Source: Theodoxus fluviatilis (lineage: Eukaryota; Mollusca; Gastropoda; Cycloneritida; Neritidae). From it: a stretch of DNA of 10,302 bases. The stretch covers positions 2,501-12,802 of the forward strand of contig JAWQFJ010008085.1 of the NCBI GenBank assembly GCA_034096865.1. The letters run 5' to 3'. Numbering within the stretch: position 1 is the stretch's first letter; each line of letters begins with the position of its first letter. Shown piece after piece: positions 5,801 to 10,302 of the stretch. The position numbers and the translations under genes are program-made. A model generated the notes under the pieces. That model was not told the origin of the DNA. It did not search any database and worked only from the letters and a program-made list of their open reading frames with translations.

Positions 5801-6297
5801 GAAGAAAAAGAAGGAGGAGAAGGAGGAAAAGGAGCAGCAGCAGGAGAAGGAGGAGGAGGAGGAGGAGGAGGAGGAGGAAGGGGAGGGGGAGGAGGAGGGG
5901 GAGGGGGAGGGGGAGGAGGAGGAGGAGGAGGAGGAGGAGGAGGAGGAGGAGGAGGAGGAGGAGGAGGAGGAGGAGGAGGAGGAGGAAGAGGAGGAGGAGG
6001 AGGAGGAGGACAAGGAGGAGGAGGAGGAGGAGAAGGATGAGGAGGAGGTTGAGGAGGTTGAGGAGGAGGAGGAGGAGGAGGAGGACGGAGGAGGAGGAGG
6101 AGGAGGAGGAGGAGGAGGAGAGAGGAGGAGAGGAAGAGGAGGAGGAGAAGGAGGAGGAGGAGGAGGAGAGGAGGGGAAAGGGGTAGGGGGAGGGGGGGAG
6201 GGCGGAGGAAAGGAGAGGAGGAGGAGGAGGAGGAGGAGGATGAGGAGGAGGAGGAAGGAAGGAGGAGGAGGAGGAGGGAGGAGAGGAGGATGAGGAG
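5801..6297. repeat. (GGA)n polypurine tract, about 500 bp
   Basis: Almost entirely purine on the + strand, dominated by GGA/GAG triplets. Interruptions include CAGCAGCAG (about 5833-5842), two GGTTGA units near 6048-6060, and single GAC variants. G-run clusters at 5876-5912 and 6176-6202 satisfy a four-run G-quadruplex pattern. Long mirror-symmetric homopurine stretches can also form intramolecular triplexes. Poly-Glu frames on + and poly-Pro/Ser frames on minus result from the repeat and are not listed as genes. Confidence 0.95.
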
Positions 6298-6629
6298 CCG
6301 CCCGTAAAGCTCGCCCCGCCGTCGAACCGTCACCACTCCCCGCCCTCTAGTCCACCAAATTCACGCTCAATACATTTAACTTCCCGACACTCGAGCATAC
6401 AACTCATTCACAGGCACACTCACTAGGAGTAGTAGTAAAAAAAGTTGAAGGGATTTTCATCATTTCGAGTCAGACATGAGGATTCAGGGGATCATGCAGG
6501 AGGAATAGGGACGACGAAGGAGAATTATAACGGATTTTCGTAGTGAGAAGGAGGAGGATTGTAGGAGAGGATGAGTAGGCAGGCGTAGAGTAGGAGGGGG
6601 TATGTGAGGGCGGACCAGGAATACATTCA
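6298..6629. other. C-rich then purine-rich spacer
   Basis: 6298-6420 is C-rich on + and 6470-6615 is again purine-rich with GGAGGA remnants. No open frame or gene is recognised. It looks like degenerate simple sequence between the GGA tract and the pyrimidine tract. Confidence 0.5.
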
Positions 6630-7165
6630 TTTTGCACCCATTCTCCTCCATAATCAATCCTCGATCCTCAGTCCCTGCTCCTACACCCTCATCAATCCTT
6701 CCTCCTTAAATTCCTACTCAATCTTACTAATCTCTAAATACCTTCATACCTAAATAATACAACTTATAATCAGCAGACGACTAAGACAATATACTCCGCC
6801 TCTTTCCTCCTCATCTCCTCTCATCCTGCCTTCATACCTACATTTTTCATCCTCCCTCTTCCTCATACTCCTCCTCCTCCTCATTCCCTCCGCACTGAGC
6901 ATCCTTCTTTCTTCACCATGTGTAATCAATCCTCTTCGTCTCCTCCCATACCCACTACCACGCCTCCCTCCCTAATCTCTACTCCTTCCTCCCTGTTTTC
7001 TCCTTTGGTCTCCTTCTACTCTTTTGTTTTCATTTTCCCCCATCTTTTTCTTCTTTCCTTCCTTCCTTGCTGCTTCTCTCTTCTTCTTCGTTCCTTTCTA
7101 TTTTCTTCCCCCTGTTGGGGCTGTTGTAGCAAATTTTCTCTCTTATTGCTCTTCGTCCTCCCTAC
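6630..7165. repeat. Degenerate pyrimidine-rich tract
   Basis: C/T-rich on + with imperfect CCT/CTC triplets, best preserved at 6868-6884 and in the T/C-rich part near 6990-7110. AATCAATCC recurs near 6652 and 6924. It is compositionally the mirror of the GGA tract; 6869-6884 is an exact 16-bp inverted match to 6240-6255. An ATG in CACCATG context at 6918 opens 97 codons of Ser/Pro/Leu/Phe ending at 7211, with AATAAA at 7215-7220. The biased composition makes this frame an expected by-product. Confidence 0.75.
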
Positions 7166-7257
7166 TCCTCAGCCGACGAATAGCAATGATGATGTTATGA
7201 ACACCAATTAAACTAATAAAAAGACAACTATAAATTATATCCTTCCACTAAAATCGT

Positions 7258-7539
7258 ATGGGCGGGACACTAAAAACAATACGTGGAGAGATTAAGGATT
7301 GGAAAGGCGATTATGAGAAACTTAGGGTTGGTACGGAAGGCAGAGAGGGTGGGGGGGGGGGTGAGGTTGTGGAAGGGCTGGGGGAAAAGTCGGTGGAGGA
7401 GGGGGGTGAGGGCTTGGGAGAACTCAGAATGCAGGAATATATAAACATCCAGAGCCACATAAATCAGGCTTTATGCCGAGGCGAAAAGCTTAGCAGCCTC
7501 CTGAGAGTCTGCGCCCAGGGATCCTGGCTGGGGTAGTCT
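7258..7539 (+). CDS. Doubtful 92-codon open frame over G-rich DNA
   Basis: ATG at 7258 opens a frame whose first part (MGGTLKTIRGEIKDWKGDYE) looks helical and charged. Its middle is Gly/Glu/Val translated from a G-rich tract, including an 11-G run at 7351-7361. The tail is QEYINIQSHINQALCRGEKL, ending at TAG near 7534-7536. There is no Kozak purine at -3 and no known family is recognised. The G-rich middle suggests that much of the frame is low-complexity sequence. A real exon is possible but unsupported. Confidence 0.1.
7347..7361 (+). other. G-quadruplex candidate
   Basis: GGG T followed by eleven G, with further GGG runs to 7385. The first 15 nt alone can supply four G-triplets with single-base loops. 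The run lies in the purine-rich block 7257-7435. Confidence 0.6.
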
Positions 7540-7757
7540 GCAACTCGCGGTTGATCGGTCCCAATGCACATGTGAAGCAACCAGCGACCTGTCACCAGGT
7601 CGGTACATGCAGAGAAGAATACACCCACAGAAATCCCAAGATGGGACCAGCCGTCCCGGGTATTTCCCGAAATAGCTTGTTCCTAATGTGCCATGCAGGG
7701 AGGTCACGTGATGTGACAACTGGTGGACTCAAGTGGAAAGGAAAGAATATGAGTAAT
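7494..7757 (+). other. GC-richer block with open frame and hairpin
   Basis: A + frame is open from 7494 to a double TGA at 7758-7763 with no early ATG; the minus strand is also open for 82 codons (7471-7719). Neither product is recognised. The block contains a perfect hairpin, CGACCTG/CAGGTCG with loop TCAC at 7585-7602, and a CACGTG near 7705. Its composition contrasts with the AT-rich DNA to the right. A dispersed repeat is a plausible but unproven reading; no Pol III A/B boxes or poly-A tail could be identified. Confidence 0.25.
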
Positions 7758-7763
7758 TGATGA

Positions 7764-8261
7764 GGTTACAGTAGAATATGGGGCGATTTGATCCAAGAAG
7801 CAAAGGAGAGAGACGCACTCGATCAGTGTTATCTAATAAATTCTAACCAAGACTATGCTGAGAGAGCCCAACTATTACAGATCAACGACAGAGTTTTGAG
7901 AGCCCATTCTCCTATAGTAAAGAACAATGGCTACTTTATGAGGGATTGGAGGAATAAATGCGTATGATACTGCGTTGGTGAGAAAACATCATCGTCTGAT
8001 TTCATGGTGCCACGAAATCGCGGCAACATGACGAAACACGCGCGGGAAAGAGAAGGGGGGGGCGCGGGACGCTCGCGCAGGGGGCCTCAGCGGACGTTAC
8101 AATACGGCGGCGCCAGGCGGGGCCGGGTTTTGCTGATAGTGTCCGAGCGGCTTGCGGTGGGGGGGTGGGTGAGCGGCGCGCGTCTGGTTGTGGACATCTC
8201 ATTATGCACATTAAGAAATTCAGAGACGAAAGTGTTTATCGAGAAAGGACATAAATTGTGA
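7764..8261 (+). pseudogene. Broken open frame, unrecognised
   Basis: After a tandem TGA, one frame is open from 7764 to a single TGA at 7965-7967, then open again in the same frame to a stop at 8259-8261. The first part has no start codon until late. It reads as plausible protein (for example WGDLIQEAKERDALDQCYLI, then YAERAQLLQINDRVLRAH). The second part runs into the CpG-rich pocket and becomes Gly/Arg-rich. A 67-codon open run is expected many times by chance in a window this size, so length alone means little. It could be an exon, an old mobile-element ORF with a stop, or chance. No motif identifies a family. Confidence 0.15.
8005..8190 (+). promoter_or_regulatory. Short CpG-rich pocket, possible CpG-island promoter
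   Basis: By eye there are roughly 27 CpG dinucleotides in about 190 bases, far above the surrounding AT-rich sequence, with G runs at 8055-8062 and 8159-8165. A donor-like GTGAGC at 8169-8174 follows TGG. In animals such pockets often mark a transcription start and first exon, but no second exon could be linked. A GC-rich repeat fragment would look the same. Confidence 0.25.
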
Positions 8262-8601
8262 TCGTATGCAAAAAGGATTATTATTTAAAAAAGGACACTA
8301 CATTATACTTACATCGGGAAGGTTTTTCTAATGGGTAAAACATCGATGAGAAGTTCTACAACGATCTGGGAACATACGGATCGCGGAGATGAGCATGAAA
8401 AAGGTAATGTATTATACTAAAATAGAACTAGACAGCTGTCGTGTTTATTTGAGTGGCAGGACAATGATTAATGAGACCTAGTTTGGGAAAAAAAGTTTAT
8501 TTAAGGATTTATACAGATATGGAAACCTGACGCAGTGGAAGAGATTTTCGGGGAAAAAGACTGGCGAAAATGCAACCACCCACCACCCCTACCTAGAATC
8601 A
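8215..8601 (+). pseudogene. Protein-like frame with several stops
   Basis: One + frame reads protein-like sequence across about 125 codons, with stops TAA (about 8329-8331), TGA (8347-8349), TAG (about 8479-8481) and a final TGA near 8605. The open pieces include RRKCLSRKDINCDRMQKGLL, MSMKKVMYYTKIELDSCRVY and FGKKSLFKDLYRYGNLTQWK. All lie in the same register without a frameshift. The pieces are of chance length and the DNA is AT-rich, which favours Lys/Ile/Tyr by composition. A decayed gene or mobile-element fragment is possible. No family is recognised. Confidence 0.12.
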
Positions 8602-8775
8602 CCTTGAGCCAATGCGATGAACCCCCAACATACACACACCACCACCTACTCCACCACCACACCCACCCACTCACAGACCACTATACACTTTCTATCCATA
8701 TCACCCAGCCGTATATCACCAACGCCCACAACATCACCCGGCCTCCACCACCACCACCAACACCGACCACTGTGG
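8575..8775. repeat. C/A-rich low-complexity segment
   Basis: Rich in ACC, CCACC and CACACC on +, with a clean ACC/CCA run at about 8743-8770 and very little G. The 176-codon + frame crossing it (8535-9065) is His/Pro/Thr-rich here and otherwise unrecognised. It is treated as low-complexity DNA, not a gene. Confidence 0.7.
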
Positions 8776-9260
8776 GGTGTGCAAGCACGCTTTTTTGTAA
8801 TGACGATACTCGTCGCACCCGGAACAGACACCTCATAAAAAAGAATGCGATACCGGTGGGCTTGTGCGGACGAATGCAAAAGAAGTTCAGCCCCAAGATT
8901 ATTGGCTGTGCGGTCACAAAAGAACGCATGTTTGCCCTCCAGCATAACCAGGCACGGCGGGTGGGTACAGGGATACGGTGTTACCTCGGCTGTGGCAAGC
9001 ATAACTGGCAACTGTCATCGAGGAGCGGCGGGCAGAGGTGGGAGTACCAGCCTGTTGGGACATAAAAGCCAATATCTCGGTGGTGGGAATCGCAGCGAGG
9101 GAGTACGGGTTGGGTTATGAGAAGTTGTTGAGGTACATAATCCAAGCAGCCCGAGTGGTACGCACCTGATTGCGCTTCGTGGAAATGATTTTAGGTAATT
9201 CTGGCCTATTCGTAGGGTGCCGCAGATCTGGGGGGGCTGAATACTAAATGATTGTAGGAC
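8776..9260. other. No recognised feature
   Basis: About 485 bases of mixed composition. Several frames stay open for 70-100 codons on both strands but none shows a known motif. A 7-G run lies at 9230-9236. Confidence 0.45.
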
Positions 9261-9545
9261 GTGGAGACTGAAAGGGTCAGACCAAACCCTAACTTGGCCG
9301 ATAACAATGCGGTATGTCCATTGCCCTATTTCGTGATGACATATCTTTATCGGGCTTGGTTCCGTATACGTTTTTGGTGTGCGAACTGTCGAATTAAATA
9401 CTCGTATGAAACTACACTCAACCCCACTGTATTTTTTTTGCGAACATCGTCCCTTTCACTGTATAAGGTGTATCGTTTATCTGTCTTAGCAAGCAAGATC
9501 GAACGACTCCGAAACAAAGTCGTCCGAAGACCTGAAGCGTAAATT
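9261..9545 (+). CDS. Unrecognised 93-codon open frame
   Basis: The frame is open from 9261 to TAA at 9540-9542, with its first ATG internal (MTYLYRAWFRIRFWCANCRI). It contains a single CxxC pair and a basic C-terminal part, KIERLRNKVVRRPEA. The minus strand over the same bases is also open for 74 codons, so the choice of strand is not secure. No domain is recognised and the length is within chance expectation. Confidence 0.12.
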
Positions 9546-9807
9546 GCAAATGATTCCTCTACTGTTAGCATTTTTTATGGAGGTTCGCCGCAAGAGCGAG
9601 AAAAAGCACGCTGATTCATTTTCTTGAACAGTAAAAAACAACACCTGGTCCGGCTGCAACACGTGTCTTAAAAGCAATTTATGCAGACGCTATCCGGCGA
9701 GCAATGCGGACATTCCCCAGGACAAGAGCGCCATAATCCCCAGCCTAAATACAACTATTAAGCAAGACAGATACTCTAGGAAAATCCCACTCGAAGCAAA
9801 AACCTGA
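9490..9807 (+). pseudogene. Open frame interrupted by one TGA
   Basis: One + frame is open from 9490 to TGA 9625-9627, then for 59 more codons to TGA 9805-9807, all in one register. The first part includes ATG 9550, followed by a hydrophobic stretch, MIPLLLAFFMEV, and a basic segment. The second contains a cysteine cluster, GCNTCLKSNLCRR. It overlaps the 9261-9545 frame in a different register, so at most one of them is real near 9490-9545. No family is recognised. A broken small gene, an exon pair or chance are all possible. Confidence 0.13.
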
Positions 9808-9935
9808 AGGTAGGTCATTGGTTTTACATTCACTTCTGCTGCTAGACTCTTTACTAAAAAACGTGTTAAAAAAATGTCGAAACCGCGTTAAGAAGGAGAT
9901 GAGACGGAGCTGTTACATACCCTGTCTGGCGATGC

Positions 9936-10059
9936 GTTTTTTTGTGGTTTGGTGTTTTTGCTTTTTTGTTTTTTTTTGGTTTCTTTGTTTTGGGTTTGAT
10001 GTTTTGGTCTCTTATTGTTTTTTTATTGTTTTTGGTTTTTTTGGTATTTTGTGTTGGGT
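9936..10059 (+). repeat. G/T-only low-complexity tract
   Basis: Of 124 bases, 116 are G or T on the + strand, with only four A and four C. Motifs are TTTTTGG, GTTT and TTTGGG without a fixed period. It is not a telomere array, since no regular unit repeats. Open frames across it are Phe/Cys/Val-rich on + and Lys/Asn/Thr-rich on minus, set by composition. Confidence 0.85.
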
Positions 10060-10108
10060 CGAAGTTATGCGAGCTGAAATGCGGAAATGATACCCTCTCT
10101 CCAAAATA

Positions 10109-10201
10109 ATGGCGGAGGCGTGGTTTGCACGATTTTACAGTTACCCAGGGAGAAAGGCCACCCCATTTTGTTGTCATTCAAGAAAAGGCAGTAGTCCTTG
10201 A
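10109..10201 (+). CDS. Candidate small ORF or first exon, 30 codons
   Basis: AATAATGGCGGAGG places ATG at 10109 with A at -3 and G at +4. The frame begins MAEAWFARFYSYPGRK and ends at TGA 10199-10201. The start is very like the one at 917 (both AATGGCGGAG). It is not recognised. Three ATGGCGG heptamers in the window are only slightly more than chance would give, so the resemblance is weak evidence. Confidence 0.12.
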   Translation: MAEAWFARFYSYPGRKATPFCCHSRKGSSP

Positions 10202-10302
10202 TTGCATCACGGGTTCGCTGTTGTTCACGAATCAAGGTCAGAAATATAAGTTCACGCGAGTCCGGCTATGAGCACCCAATACCCACACAGTTTGGCAAGG
10301 AA

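Noticed and set aside
5573..6336. Poly-Glu (+) and poly-Ser/Pro/Leu (-) frames over the GGA tract
   Set aside because: All amino-acid content is dictated by GGA/GAG triplets. There are no flanking exons and both strands are open.
7541..7565. GCGGTTGATCGGTCCC as a degenerate Pol III B box of a SINE
   Set aside because: It needs inserted bases to fit GGTTCGATCCC, and there is no A box, poly-A tail or target-site duplication.
9890..9900. AAGAAGGAGAT resembling a bacterial ribosome-binding site of expression vectors
   Set aside because: The match stops there, no start codon follows at the right distance, and the surroundings are eukaryotic non-coding sequence. It is a chance match, not vector contamination.
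917..10118. Excess of ATGGCGG (917, 5652, 10109) as a shared promoter code
   Set aside because: A 7-mer is expected about once in both strands of a 10-kb window, so three occurrences are not significant.

Overview
The window looks like intergenic or intronic DNA of a multicellular eukaryote, most likely an invertebrate such as a mollusc or crustacean (inference). It is extremely rich in di-, tri-, tetra- and pentanucleotide arrays. It has no dense gene packing, no bacterial-style operons or ribosome sites, and several good spliceosomal signals. No protein gene, tRNA or rRNA could be named with confidence. Most long open frames are by-products of low-complexity DNA or of repeat units whose length is a multiple of three.

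Layout, left to right. 1-157 is a TG tract with a Z-DNA-prone CG core. It runs directly into a well-formed 3' splice site and a possible 33-nt microexon (160-192). 200-770 is AT-rich and featureless. 780-995 is a CpG-containing segment with a CCAAT palindrome and a well-placed ATG opening a 25-codon frame. 1000-1978 is mostly featureless. 1979-2280 is a 60-bp minisatellite of five units (A). 2386-3138 is a compound microsatellite: GA, CA, CAGA, then 34 pentamers in unbroken register, then alternating CA and CAGA blocks. Its + strand is almost free of T.

3218-3556 (minus) is an open frame holding a 2A-like motif, perhaps a retroelement relic. 3683-4085 has the best gene-like architecture in the window: an ATG exon, a strong donor, a branch-like site, a strong polypyrimidine-AG acceptor and a second donor. 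4725-4770 is a GACT array. 4961-6297 is a 1.3-kb domain built on multiples of three: GAC triplets, a second and unrelated 60-bp minisatellite (B, eight units), more GAC/GAT-type sequence, then about 500 bp of GGA-type polypurine.

6298-7435 alternates sharply between purine-rich and pyrimidine-rich + strand. 7480-8600 holds a hairpin, a short CpG-rich pocket and several protein-like but broken open frames. 8575-8775 is C/A-rich. 9261-9807 holds further short open frames. 9936-10059 is almost pure G/T. The window ends with another short ATGGCGGAG-initiated frame.

The parts do not form a recognisable pathway. The strongest observations concern sequence architecture: the phase-locked pentamer array, the two 60-bp minisatellites (one carrying three bHLH-PAS-type core motifs per unit), the strand-asymmetric purine/pyrimidine domains, and the candidate split gene at 3683-4085.
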